Assembly: GCF_900113655.1 (NCBI RefSeq)
Contig: NZ_FOQF01000022.1
Coordinates: 1 to 64,000, forward strand
Reading direction: 5' to 3'
From: Pseudobutyrivibrio sp. OR37
Lineage (GTDB): Bacteria; Bacillota; Clostridia; Lachnospirales; Lachnospiraceae
DNA: 64,000 bases
Positions within the stretch are counted from its first letter, which is position 1; the number at the start of each line of letters is the position of its first letter. Both the position numbers and the translations under genes were made by a program. Under the pieces are notes generated by a model. The model had not been told where the DNA came from. It searched no databases and worked only from the letters and a program-made list of their open reading frames with translations. Of the stretch, positions 16,608-25,184 are shown piece after piece.

Positions 16608-18182
16608 CTACTTTCTGTACACAAATTCCTCATTTGATAGCTTAATAACATCGCCTACGCGTAACTCCTGTGGCTGGCCTGCCACAAGCATTACATCGTT
16701 AAGGAATGTGCCATTCTTAGAATGATTGTCTTCTACAAAAACACTGTTGCCTTTGATTGTAAATACCGCATGCTGTCTACTGATTGTGTTGTTATCGCGG
16801 ATGCAGTAATCACAATGTAAATCATCCTTACCTATGCAGAAGTTTGTCTTTGTGATTGCAATATTATCATTGTTCTTTGTACGCTCTAGGTAGCCACCAT
16901 TCAACTGCTGGGATGGTGCTGCCATGTTTGTACCAGTCATAGAATCACTTACGCTTGTGCCTGCGCCTAATACTGTTGTATCAGAGCTGGTTGAATCTCC
17001 TGCAAATCCTGCTGGAACTGTAGACTGAGCACGGTACTGTGCTGTTGGACTTACCTTTACTGGCTCCTCTTTTTTAGCAGCGTTTGACTTATTTCCCTTT
17101 ACCAGAATAATAATCACTACAACTACTAAAACGATGACAACTACTGCTAATACGATTGTCATAACAATTACCCAAACTGGGATTTTTTCCTGTTTTTCAA
17201 TAACCTGTGGCTCCACTGGTGCAGGCTTATCTGCTTCTATTTCTGCCTGTAAATCTGCAAATGTCTTGCTTGAAAATGCAAGTCCCATTCCATTTAATGC
17301 CTTAACAATTGTGTTAGAGCTGGTTGCATAGTAATAATTTCCTTCAGCTCTAAGTGTGTTCATACCAATTACATATCCATCTTCTGTGATAATTGGTCCA
17401 CCTGCATTGTTTTCTCCAACCTGGGCAGTATGCTCAACCCACTGTGTATCACCTTCTGCGATGATATTGCAGATTTGTCCTGATGTTTTGTTTACTCTGT
17501 CATTTGAGTAATAGACTTCATTTGTTTCAAATACAATCGCATCTGGAAATCCTAAAGCATATGCACTGCTCACTGAATTGTAATCACTCTTATTATTGTC
17601 AGCAGAATATAAGAATGTCATTGGTGTTCTGTTGTACAAAGACTGTGATAGCTTGAATACAGCTAAATCAAGATCAATACTGCTGTTAACCAACGAAGCC
17701 TCTGTTGTCATATCATTTTCAATAACAACTTCGTAGCTAAGAGTTGCTCGCTCTCTGTCATCAGCACTAACACCAAGAGCTGTTAAAAAGCTGTTCTTTG
17801 TTTCGTCATCTGGTGTCATTAATGCAAGACTTGTAAGAACATATTCTGTTCCATCAGCTTCTCCAATAAGAATTCCTGATGCACCCCTTAAAATATGGCT
17901 TATGTTATCACTAGTCTTATAAACACAGTTAATCTGAACAACACCATTTTTAGCTCTATCGATGTTGTCCATTTCTTTCTCATCTTTTGCTGTTTCTTCT
18001 TCAACTTCTGAAGCTTCTGAAGCTTCTTCTGATTGCATTTCATCAGATACAGGAGCCTCTCCCTCTACCTGCTCTGTGGCTTCTGTTGCTTCAGCAGCAT
18101 AGGCTATGCTGCTATAGTTTGTAGTCATAATTCCTAGTGCAACAACTGTTGCTGTTAACATTGCTACTATTTTCTTATTCAT
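16608..18182 (-). CDS. secreted trypsin-fold pseudoprotease, membrane segment and cytoplasmic FHA
   Basis: This 524-residue protein has a signal peptide (cleavage near residue 30), an acidic linker, an extracellular HtrA/trypsin-like domain (about 75-315), a membrane helix (about 338-363), a linker containing a TTVL motif (Thr402-Thr403), and a C-terminal FHA domain (about 440-524, with RQH and NGT). Catalytic residues are missing: the VLTNAHV-type His is replaced in VLTSLALM (Ala120 by my alignment), and the GNSGGP Ser is Ala260 in NNAGGP. Asp172 in DLAVFKL remains. It is therefore probably a sensor or scaffold linking an outside event to phospho-threonine signalling inside. It overlaps the upstream gene by 8 bases. 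Confidence 0.8.
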   Translation of the reverse strand: MNKKIVAMLTATVVALGIMTTNYSSIAYAAEATEATEQVEGEAPVSDEMQSEEASEASEVEEETAKDEKEMDNIDRAKNGVVQINCVYKTSDNISHILRGASGILIGEADGTEYVLTSLALMTPDDETKNSFLTALGVSADDRERATLSYEVVIENDMTTEASLVNSSIDLDLAVFKLSQSLYNRTPMTFLYSADNNKSDYNSVSSAYALGFPDAIVFETNEVYYSNDRVNKTSGQICNIIAEGDTQWVEHTAQVGENNAGGPIITEDGYVIGMNTLRAEGNYYYATSSNTIVKALNGMGLAFSSKTFADLQAEIEADKPAPVEPQVIEKQEKIPVWVIVMTIVLAVVVIVLVVVVIIILVKGNKSNAAKKEEPVKVSPTAQYRAQSTVPAGFAGDSTSSDTTVLGAGTSVSDSMTGTNMAAPSQQLNGGYLERTKNNDNIAITKTNFCIGKDDLHCDYCIRDNNTISRQHAVFTIKGNSVFVEDNHSKNGTFLNDVMLVAGQPQELRVGDVIKLSNEEFVYRK

Positions 18183-18663
18183 GATCTATCCCCTTATTCA
18201 TCACATCGTTTGTAATTACAATTTCATCCTCTATTTCAAATCCGGCAACACTTCCAGATGCAGGTATATTTGTTTCACTCAATAAAACGGTTCCCTCATC
18301 TTCATTACCGGAATCTAAAACTGTTGTTGCTTCTACCTCTGAAAGTAAAACTGTTTCCTCGCTCTCTGAAGTATTGTTTTTTAATAATCCCGATGTATTC
18401 CAAGACAATGATGCCTTCTGATGTTTTTGACCAACATACTCCATACCAGTCTTTGTAGTCGATGAAATCTTTCTGATTTCCTTTTCTACACCCATTCCAG
18501 TAAGAACTTTTATAGAATGTGGTATCTTAAGTAGGAAAAAAAATACTATTGCCATTATGGTAAACACAATAGCTATGATTAACAGACTTAGTCCTAGTGT
18601 TTGGTAAAACTTCATCTGTTCTGTTACGTTTGTTGCATCTGTACTTACTATCATAATAATCAC
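18175..18663 (-). CDS. membrane protein with repeated Thr-Val-Leu phospho-motifs
   Basis: A 162-residue protein with one strong membrane helix (about residues 23-46) and a cytoplasmic tail holding three similar motifs: ETVLLSE (Thr104), ATTVLD (Thr113-114) and GTVLLSE (Thr125). No enzymatic domain is visible. It lies directly downstream of the kinase gene (1-base gap) and overlaps the pseudoprotease-FHA gene. TVL motifs of this kind are also present in the two FHA proteins of the operon. I infer that the tail is a kinase substrate and an FHA docking site. It could occupy the place of EssA, but I see no sequence evidence for that. Confidence 0.7.
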   Translation of the reverse strand: MIIMIVSTDATNVTEQMKFYQTLGLSLLIIAIVFTIMAIVFFFLLKIPHSIKVLTGMGVEKEIRKISSTTKTGMEYVGQKHQKASLSWNTSGLLKNNTSESEETVLLSEVEATTVLDSGNEDEGTVLLSETNIPASGSVAGFEIEDEIVITNDVMNKGIDHE

Positions 18664-18664
18664 C

Positions 18665-20347
18665 CTATTCAGCTAGCATAATAGCTTGTCTAGCCTTTTC
18701 TATATTTGTATTGAGCTCTTCCTCCAGCTCCTTTACCATTTCGTTATCTTCAGCATCTGTTCCAGCTATATCTTCCTTCACATGCTTTTCTATGTTTATA
18801 AGCTGAAGCTCCATGTCCGAATAGCTAACTCCGGATTTTGCGAAGTTCTGAATGTTTGAATAAATCTGTGAGGCCATTTCCTTGTAAATGATTAATGCTG
18901 TGTTTGCATTATCTATTTCTGCGATATTTCCGCTGGATACGGCAACCAAATCCTCCCAATACTGCTTATAATCAACCTTTGTATCACCTGTTTTATCAAC
19001 ACTTCCAAGATTGATATAATAATCTGCAATAGCGCCTAATCGCTTTGCTCTTGCTGTTCTGGCTTCATCCAATCCACCATCTGCCGCTTTCTTTAACCAA
19101 TATGCTGATTGCTGCTTATTTCCTTCACCGTTGTAGTTATAGAAATATGCAAGACCTAGTCTATAGGCAAACAAGCTATATGCTTCTTCATTTTGAGATA
19201 GCAACTGCTCGTATGTAGCCTTTCCCTGAGTTCTGATTAACAGCTCTCTTATCTCTAATGCTTCATCCTCAGTAAATACATCATCTACTAAATAAATTTT
19301 ATCTATCAGACTTATATATGCATCCGGCTTTGCTGGGTCCACTGAAATTGTGTCTATAAGTGCTTCCTTCATTCCATCAATTGTCTCAACACGTGTCGCT
19401 TGCTCCAGCATACTGTCGTAACTTACCATTTGGAACTTGCTAGCATGTCTGTATGAGGCAAAGGAACCGATTCCTGCTGCAAGGGCTAATGCTGCTGCAG
19501 TACAGAAAATACCTAATTTTAATTTCTCACCACGTCTATATGAATTATCTAACTCATCATAATGATCAAGGTCATATAGTAGCTTTGCGCAGTTCTGATA
19601 TCTGTTGCTTGGATCTAGCTGAGTACATTTAAGAATAATCTGTTCTAAGCCCTGCGATAACGCTCCATTCCAATACCTGATTGGGTACATTTCGTATGGT
19701 GGTTCGCTAGGGTTCTTACCTGTAACCAAGTGATACATTGTAGAGCCCAAACAATAAATATCTGTACGAGCATCTGTTTGACCATGACCTCCAAACTGCT
19801 CAGGTGCCGCGTAGCCTCTTGTTCCGAGACATGTAGTATCCTCCACATTCTCTTCCTTGTATTGTCGAGCTGTACCAAAATCGATAAGCACGATTGTTCC
19901 GTCAGGCTTAAGCATTATATTTCCAGGTTTTAAGTCTCGATATATGATAGGTGGATTCTGTGAGTGTAGATAACCTAACACATTACAAAGCTGCTTTGCC
20001 CATTCAATTACGTATTCCTGAGGCTGAGGTCCATATTCGTTGACAGCCTTACTAAGAGTGTTTCCTTCTACGTAATCCATAACAATTAGCAAAGAATCAT
20101 CATAGTCAATAATATCGATAATGCTTGGCAGGTTTGGATGTGATAGATTTCTAAGCATTTCAATTTCGTTCTTTAAACTCTGAAGTGTAATATCAGAATT
20201 TGCCATAGCATCTTTTCTAATCTCTTTTATAGCCCATTGCTTATTGGCTCTTTCATTCATTGCCAGGTATACGGTACTCATTCCGCCCTGTCCAATCTTA
20301 TTTAATATTTTATATTTGTTATCTATTAAGGATCCTATTTCTAACAT
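18665..20347 (-). CDS. membrane Ser/Thr protein kinase with C-terminal repeat domain
   Basis: This 560-residue protein has a PknB-type kinase domain at about 10-260, with the Gly loop GQGGMSTVY (19-27), Lys41, YRDLKPGN (136-143; Tyr replaces the usual His), DFG (156-158), activation-loop Thr residues at 171-176 and APE. All catalytic residues are present, so it should be active. A membrane helix (277-298) follows. The outside part (300-560) is helical with a Sel1/TPR-like stretch (YWLKKAADGGLDEA). It lacks PASTA repeats. Canonical EssB is a pseudokinase with a membrane helix and a helical C-terminal domain; this protein has the same plan with an active kinase. Its substrates are probably the TVL proteins and EssC. 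Confidence 0.85.
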   Translation of the reverse strand: MLEIGSLIDNKYKILNKIGQGGMSTVYLAMNERANKQWAIKEIRKDAMANSDITLQSLKNEIEMLRNLSHPNLPSIIDIIDYDDSLLIVMDYVEGNTLSKAVNEYGPQPQEYVIEWAKQLCNVLGYLHSQNPPIIYRDLKPGNIMLKPDGTIVLIDFGTARQYKEENVEDTTCLGTRGYAAPEQFGGHGQTDARTDIYCLGSTMYHLVTGKNPSEPPYEMYPIRYWNGALSQGLEQIILKCTQLDPSNRYQNCAKLLYDLDHYDELDNSYRRGEKLKLGIFCTAAALALAAGIGSFASYRHASKFQMVSYDSMLEQATRVETIDGMKEALIDTISVDPAKPDAYISLIDKIYLVDDVFTEDEALEIRELLIRTQGKATYEQLLSQNEEAYSLFAYRLGLAYFYNYNGEGNKQQSAYWLKKAADGGLDEARTARAKRLGAIADYYINLGSVDKTGDTKVDYKQYWEDLVAVSSGNIAEIDNANTALIIYKEMASQIYSNIQNFAKSGVSYSDMELQLINIEKHVKEDIAGTDAEDNEMVKELEEELNTNIEKARQAIMLAE

Positions 20348-20349
20348 AT

Positions 20350-21150
20350 CTATACTCCAATTACTAAACCTGAAATGTTATCTGTCTCACCACGGGACTT
20401 GACTAATTCAGTCATCTTTTTAATGCCATTCTTTTGGCTACCATACTTAATGATTTCATCATTTGAAAGCAAGCGCCACAGTCCATCTGAGCATAATAAA
20501 AAGTTTGAACCATCCTCCACTTTTCCTCTGAAAAAATCAGGATATACATTTTCTGATGCTCCTATGCACTGTAACAGTACACTCTTATCAGGACTTTTTT
20601 CTGCCTCTTCTTTTGTCATGCGTCCCAAATCCATCTGCTGCTGCACATAGCTTTGATCATGAGTAATTTGCTTAATGTCCTTTTTATTAAACATATAGGC
20701 TCTAGAATCTCCTACGCTCATAATCAAATACTCGTTTTGCATAATAAGCAGGCAAACAGTAGTTGTCCCCAATTTAAATCCTTGTTCATAACCATACTGC
20801 TTAAGACCTTGATTTATCTGTCTGACTATCATTTCCCACTGTGCCTGTATCTGACGCATGAAATCTGGTTTTGTATCACCGCATACAGATAAATCTTCAG
20901 TAACATCCTCCACAGAAATGATATGTGGAAATTCATTTTGGAACCATTGTCCCATTCTATTTACTAACGATGAACTAGCGACCTCGCCTTGGGCCAAGCC
21001 CCCCATTCCATCGCATAAACACGCAAAACAGACACGACCAATATTGCCTGTTCGTGCCTGTTTTACAATAAGCGCATCTTGATTCACCTTCTTTTTATTT
21101 CCTATATCAGAATAGGCGTCAAGCTTAAATTTTGAATTAAAAATATCCAT
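20350..21150 (-). CDS. PP2C-family Ser/Thr protein phosphatase
   Basis: This 266-residue cytosolic protein has the PP2C motifs in order: NQDALIV near residue 23, CDGMGGLAQGEVAS near 50, GDSRAY near 150, LLCSDGLW near 220 and ETDNISGLVIGV at the C-terminus, so all metal-binding aspartates are present. It should reverse phosphorylation by the kinase whose gene starts 2 bases downstream. The pair PP2C-kinase, usually found near the division genes in Firmicutes, is here embedded in a T7SS operon, which argues for dedicated control of secretion. Confidence 0.9.
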   Translation of the reverse strand: MDIFNSKFKLDAYSDIGNKKKVNQDALIVKQARTGNIGRVCFACLCDGMGGLAQGEVASSSLVNRMGQWFQNEFPHIISVEDVTEDLSVCGDTKPDFMRQIQAQWEMIVRQINQGLKQYGYEQGFKLGTTTVCLLIMQNEYLIMSVGDSRAYMFNKKDIKQITHDQSYVQQQMDLGRMTKEEAEKSPDKSVLLQCIGASENVYPDFFRGKVEDGSNFLLCSDGLWRLLSNDEIIKYGSQKNGIKKMTELVKSRGETDNISGLVIGV

Positions 21151-21180
21151 TTTTTCATTACCCTTTATATATTACTTTTC

Positions 21181-21813
21181 TTACGCTCCATACACAAACT
21201 CTTCATTAGCAAGCTTTAATACATCCCCATCTTTTATTAATACTTGTCTTCCGCTTTCAAGCTTGATGCCATTAATCCAAGAACCATTTGTTGAATTACA
21301 GTCTTTTACGTATACACCGTTCTGACCTAATGTGAATAATAAATGCTGTCGGCTAATAGCTTTGTTGTCGCTGATGCAATAATCTGCATTAATGCTATCT
21401 TTTCCTACTGAATAATCATTTTTACTAATCTTAACTTCTTCATTAGTCTTCTTTCGTGTCAATGTTCCTAATGAAATGTTATTTGATAATTCTGCTGCAC
21501 CTAGTACTGTTGTTGCCCCATCCTCTACTGGATTAAGTGCTGCATTACTTAAAATTGTTGTTGCATCACTATATTCTGGTTTTACTGGAGCAATATTCAT
21601 GTACTGTGGGCCTGTGTATGATGATTTATTTTTCTTTTCTGTTTTCTTACTGCTCTGACTTGAATTTATTTTTTTAACATCAGAAGCTACTTCTCTAGGT
21701 ACATCACTTTCATTTTTGTTTCTTAGAATAAGAAGCACACCTATAATTATTACAACTATTACTAAAAGTAATTCCAATCCTACTATCATCATCCATATAT
21801 TTAATGTATTCAT
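21181..21813 (-). CDS. membrane-anchored FHA protein with TVL motifs
   Basis: This 210-residue protein has a membrane helix at about residues 8-30, a basic linker, two phospho-acceptor-like motifs (ATTILS at 84-89 and ATTVLG at 100-105), and a C-terminal FHA domain (about 120-210, with GKDS, RQH and NGSW). The FHA domain is closely similar to that of 16608-18182; both end in LANEEFVYG/LSNEEFVYR. It is the first gene of the T7SS core operon (AGGAG ribosome site, strong terminator upstream). I infer that it bridges phosphorylated partners at the membrane. Confidence 0.8.
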   Translation of the reverse strand: MNTLNIWMMIVGLELLLVIVVIIIGVLLILRNKNESDVPREVASDVKKINSSQSSKKTEKKNKSSYTGPQYMNIAPVKPEYSDATTILSNAALNPVEDGATTVLGAAELSNNISLGTLTRKKTNEEVKISKNDYSVGKDSINADYCISDNKAISRQHLLFTLGQNGVYVKDCNSTNGSWINGIKLESGRQVLIKDGDVLKLANEEFVYGA

Positions 21814-21879
21814 TTTCTTTTTCTCCTACTTCTACTCTCTAAGCCAACAGGTCACAAAACTATTTGACATGCAGACATA

Positions 21880-21923
21880 AAAAATATCTCGCCTTCTTAA
21901 CATGTAAACAGCGAGATATTTTT
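21880..21923. terminator. bidirectional intrinsic terminator separating two T7SS operons
   Basis: AAAAATATCTCGC (21880-21892) pairs perfectly with GCGAGATATTTTT (21911-21923) around an 18-base loop. The A and T tracts make it functional in either direction. It ends the 26590-to-21966 operon and isolates the core operon that starts at 21813. Confidence 0.8.
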
Positions 21924-21965
21924 AATCATGGCAACATTATTATTCGCAAATAATGAACTCCCTTT

Positions 21966-22544
21966 CTATTTATCCTCGCTAAAAAGAATTTCATAATCTT
22001 CCTGATTACCAAGCTGTAGTACCACTTGTTCGAGATAATCCTGCATAATATTGTCTTTATCAGATTTACTCTGTGTTATATATGCGAAATCAGGAGTCCC
22101 TAGCTTACCTATAAAGATGGCACTACCATCATCTAGCGAAATGGTTAATAATATAAGATTTTTTCCTTCTACAAATAAATCATCTGTAAGCTGTAATGAA
22201 CTATCAACATTATGGGCTGCCTTATATACTGTATTAACCGCATCCTTCATAGTATCCTTTGAAATAGTTTCTGTATAATATCCGTCTGCACATACACCTA
22301 CTACTTCATCTTCTCTATTATATATTTGAACATAAGACATTCCGACAGGTGATTTTATCTTTCCATCTTTAAAACTATATCCTTCAGGAAATTCATATTC
22401 TGAGTGATTGAGTTTAACTTTATTATTGTTAATAGATGTAGTCAATTGTCCTGTACTTGAAGTTTCTGTACTCACTGAAAACCCACAAGCGCACATAGAA
22501 AAACATACTGTTAAAACAAGTATCACGTTCACTATTTTTTTCAT
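21966..22544 (-). CDS. lipoprotein at the end of the LXG/M16-like operon
   Basis: A 192-residue protein with a signal peptide and MCAC lipobox (Cys20), predicted to be anchored outside the membrane. The mature part is mixed alpha/beta with no motif I know. A segment SYVQIYNREDEVVGVCADGYY and the Asp/Ser-rich middle are unremarkable. It is the last gene before a strong terminator, in an operon with a non-toxin LXG-like protein. It may be an extracellular accessory of the secretion system or an immunity lipoprotein; the sequence does not decide. Confidence 0.6.
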   Translation of the reverse strand: MKKIVNVILVLTVCFSMCACGFSVSTETSSTGQLTTSINNNKVKLNHSEYEFPEGYSFKDGKIKSPVGMSYVQIYNREDEVVGVCADGYYTETISKDTMKDAVNTVYKAAHNVDSSLQLTDDLFVEGKNLILLTISLDDGSAIFIGKLGTPDFAYITQSKSDKDNIMQDYLEQVVLQLGNQEDYEILFSEDK

Positions 22545-22579
22545 TCTTACTTCCTCGCATATTTCCTTTAATTACTATT

Positions 22580-23017
22580 TTAATAATGCACAATTACATC
22601 TTCAAAAGTACCTTCTATATCCACAATCTTAAATTCCTTGTCTTCACTCAATCCCTTCACTGGAATATTTATTTCAAAATATAACGCTTCTCCTGGATTC
22701 AGTTCTCCCATATATTCATTATCAAAATCTATCATAGCCTTTGCTATAGATGCCGATTCATTTTTATATTTTAGTCTTAATGTTCCTTTAATTGCTGTAA
22801 CTTTTTTGTCCAAAGCGTTTAGAAAAACACCTGCCGTCAGCATACTTCTGTTTTTGTGTTGATATAAACCATCTAAATAAATATAGTTAATTGTATTTTC
22901 CTGATATTCTATTTTATTAGCATTTAACTGTTCCTCTACAGTTTTAATAATACGTGCTGCAGTTTCATTTTCTAGTTGCTTTTCATGTTGCTTTGCAACT
23001 ATAACCTTTATCTCCAT
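22580..23017 (-). CDS. hypothetical beta-sandwich protein, SLAP-like
   Basis: A 145-residue protein without signal peptide. The C-terminal half (GVFLNALDKKVTAIKGTLRL, IAKAMIDFDNEYMGELNPGE, YFEINIPVKGL) has the rhythm of SLAP-type beta-sandwich domains, in which a fixed pattern of strands ends in a conserved hydrophobic pair. The match is weak and by eye. It lies 9 bases after a DUF5082-like gene and 35 bases before the lipoprotein gene. A role in assembly or binding of the LXG-like protein of this operon is possible. Confidence 0.5.
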   Translation of the reverse strand: MEIKVIVAKQHEKQLENETAARIIKTVEEQLNANKIEYQENTINYIYLDGLYQHKNRSMLTAGVFLNALDKKVTAIKGTLRLKYKNESASIAKAMIDFDNEYMGELNPGEALYFEINIPVKGLSEDKEFKIVDIEGTFEDVIVHY

Positions 23018-23026
23018 TTATGCCTC

Positions 23027-23419
23027 CTAATTTAACTGATTCTGTATAGAAGTGATGATTGAATTAATCAATCCTTCTAAATGTCCAATAATAGGATCAC
23101 AAGCATATGCTTTATTTTCATAATCACATTTTGCATTATTTAATCTGTCAAGATTTGTATCTATATTTGTAATTACAGTCTCATATGCACTAATCAATTC
23201 ATTTCCTTTAGCCTGATAGGTGTTTACAAATAAATCCCCTTTAAATGTAGAATATTCTTCATCAATAAAAGATTTGACACTTTTCTTGTACCCTATTACA
23301 GCATCTTTATCTTCTTTCATCCTGTCGTAGATAACTTTAATGTCTGCTGCTGTTTTTAAATAACCTTGTTTTTCAGTTTTTTTTGCATTTAAAGCATCTC
23401 GTAGACTCTGTAAATCCAT
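23027..23419 (-). CDS. YwqH-like (DUF5082) coiled-coil protein
   Basis: A 130-residue helical protein with coiled-coil N- and C-terminal halves and a central YSTFKGDLFVNTYQAKG segment that corresponds to the WxG-like turn of DUF5082 proteins. Similar proteins precede the HNH and accompany the NADase LXG effectors. Here the gene follows its LXG-like partner instead of preceding it, which is an unusual order. Confidence 0.6.
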   Translation of the reverse strand: MDLQSLRDALNAKKTEKQGYLKTAADIKVIYDRMKEDKDAVIGYKKSVKSFIDEEYSTFKGDLFVNTYQAKGNELISAYETVITNIDTNLDRLNNAKCDYENKAYACDPIIGHLEGLINSIITSIQNQLN

Positions 23420-23445
23420 TATAAAAACCTCTTTCTATATATTTG

Positions 23446-23748
23446 TTAGGCAATCAAAAATCCTCTATTATTCGTAATAAATGCTTCTGCTGGATTCTGT
23501 GGATTATAGCTAATAGATGTATTACTTCCAACACTCACATCGCCCATTACAGGACTCTTTTTTTGGCCGATAGGTATAAACCCTATCTTTATTGCCTCGC
23601 TTTTTAGCTTGATTCCCTCTTGTACTTCGTATGTAACTCCATCTACACAATATTCAACTATAATCATAGTTGCTTTGTTTAGACCGCGGCTTCTTAATTC
23701 CTTAATTTTTCCTGTTGTAATAGCTGTACAATTCCTTTTATCTATCAT
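23446..23748 (-). CDS. small beta-rich protein, DUF3592-like
   Basis: A 100-residue protein with the order CTAITTGKI, MIIVEYCVDGVTYEVQEGIK, and a closing YNPQNPAEAFITNNRG, which resembles DUF3592-type domains (YDPxNPxxA near the end). No membrane helix is present, unlike many DUF3592 proteins. It sits between the LXG-like gene and the DUF5082-like gene with short gaps. Function unknown; probably an accessory of this module. Confidence 0.5.
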   Translation of the reverse strand: MIDKRNCTAITTGKIKELRSRGLNKATMIIVEYCVDGVTYEVQEGIKLKSEAIKIGFIPIGQKKSPVMGDVSVGSNTSISYNPQNPAEAFITNNRGFLIA

Positions 23749-23771
23749 TTTAATTACTCCTTATATTATAT

Positions 23772-25181
23772 CTACCAAGGTAAATCAATACTTACTGTTG
23801 GGATAGTCACTTTAACTGAAACATCTAATACACATCCCAAATTGACCTCTAATGAAGTAGCATATACATCCACATAATCTGTATCAATAGCTTTTTTATT
23901 TTCAGCCCATAAAGCTGCTTCTGCGCCTTCAGTTACACCAACGGTACCACTGAATCCTAATAAATCAAGTTTATTATCTTCATTGTCCTCAGCTTGAAGA
24001 CTTAAGAGACTAAAACTGCCTTCCACCTTTGCTTCCGCCACTGTAGCTCCAGCTTTGAAACCAACAGCATATTCTCCATCGTCTTCAAACTCACAAGCCA
24101 CAGTTGCATCTGCACACATAAATTTAGCTTCACCATTTACCTTAAAATTAACATTTTCTGATCCTACAACTATAGAGCCTTCTGCTTTGGCTACTCCCGC
24201 TGCACCTTCTACTCTAAATCCATTGGGTCCTATTTCTGCATTTCCCTCAACAAAATCAGCTTTTGCTTCCGCTTGTCCTCTAATATAATCAGTAACCTGT
24301 CCATATGCACTAAACTGTAGTCCTGCAACTCTAGCTCTTGCAAAATATGTACCATTTTCTATTCCTGCTTCACCCGATGCTGCTCCTAGCTGATAACCAG
24401 CATATATATATACATCTGAACACAACCCCGCAGCCCATTGGCCTTCATCAATGGTTGTTTCTCCGGCTACATATACAAATGGATCCTCCTCTAATTTAAG
24501 CTTTAATGCTACATTCCCAGCTTGCATCAACCATTCTTGACTATCTATATACTTTAAGTTATCGGTATTCAGATTTCCATCTTCATCATAGCAATAGCTC
24601 TTTAAGTTTGTTATATAGGTTTTTAAATCACTGATTCTATTTATAACCCTATCGGCTTCGTTACATGCTTCACTATCAACTCCATATAGATTATTTCTTA
24701 TTTCTTCAATCTTAGCATTTAAATTTATATATTCGTCTTCTACTTCATTTAATTCCAAAGGCTGTATTGTTATATACTTTTCTGCCAGATTTTTTACATC
24801 GCACAATTCTTCCTCTGAATTGGTAAAAACATCTTTATAGCCGCTTAATTTTGTATTTATGCTATCTAAAGTTTCTTCTTTTACTCTTCCATCACTTTGT
24901 ATTTCGTATAGATTAAAAGCTATAGCATAAGTATTTATCAAAAGTGTAATGTCGTTAATAATATCCATAAATTCTGTGATTATGTTTACAGCACCCAACG
25001 ATATATAATTTTTAAATGCATCTGCTGCCTCACCTCTAAAATAGTTTGTATTCGAGAGTTTATATGCATTTTTATATGCTTCATAAAATGTATCCTCAAT
25101 AGTTGTTCCATAAGAGGATGTTTGCTCATATATACTAGATAAATCTTCATTTCTTAAATACATTGATCCTTGATTTGTCAT
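23772..25181 (-). CDS. LXG-like T7SS protein with glycine/alanine-rich beta C-terminus
   Basis: This 469-residue protein has an LXG-like helical N-terminal domain (about 1-225, with YFRGEAADAFKNYIS as the signature) and a C-terminal part (about 245-469) made of irregular short repeats alternating Ala/Gly/Val with acidic residues (AKADFVEGNAEIGPNGFRVE, GAAGVAKAEGSIVVG and so on), predicted as a long beta sheet or solenoid. I see no nuclease, NADase, lipase or peptidase motif. No obvious immunity gene follows, and the operon lies between esxA and the core operon. It may therefore be an export-system component or a pore-forming/adhesive substrate rather than an enzymatic toxin. Confidence 0.65.
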   Translation of the reverse strand: MTNQGSMYLRNEDLSSIYEQTSSYGTTIEDTFYEAYKNAYKLSNTNYFRGEAADAFKNYISLGAVNIITEFMDIINDITLLINTYAIAFNLYEIQSDGRVKEETLDSINTKLSGYKDVFTNSEEELCDVKNLAEKYITIQPLELNEVEDEYINLNAKIEEIRNNLYGVDSEACNEADRVINRISDLKTYITNLKSYCYDEDGNLNTDNLKYIDSQEWLMQAGNVALKLKLEEDPFVYVAGETTIDEGQWAAGLCSDVYIYAGYQLGAASGEAGIENGTYFARARVAGLQFSAYGQVTDYIRGQAEAKADFVEGNAEIGPNGFRVEGAAGVAKAEGSIVVGSENVNFKVNGEAKFMCADATVACEFEDDGEYAVGFKAGATVAEAKVEGSFSLLSLQAEDNEDNKLDLLGFSGTVGVTEGAEAALWAENKKAIDTDYVDVYATSLEVNLGCVLDVSVKVTIPTVSIDLPW

Positions 25182-25184
25182 ATC

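Noticed and set aside
18175-18663. Assignment of the TVL-motif membrane protein as EssA
   Set aside because: Only size and one membrane helix agree; no sequence feature of EssA is visible.
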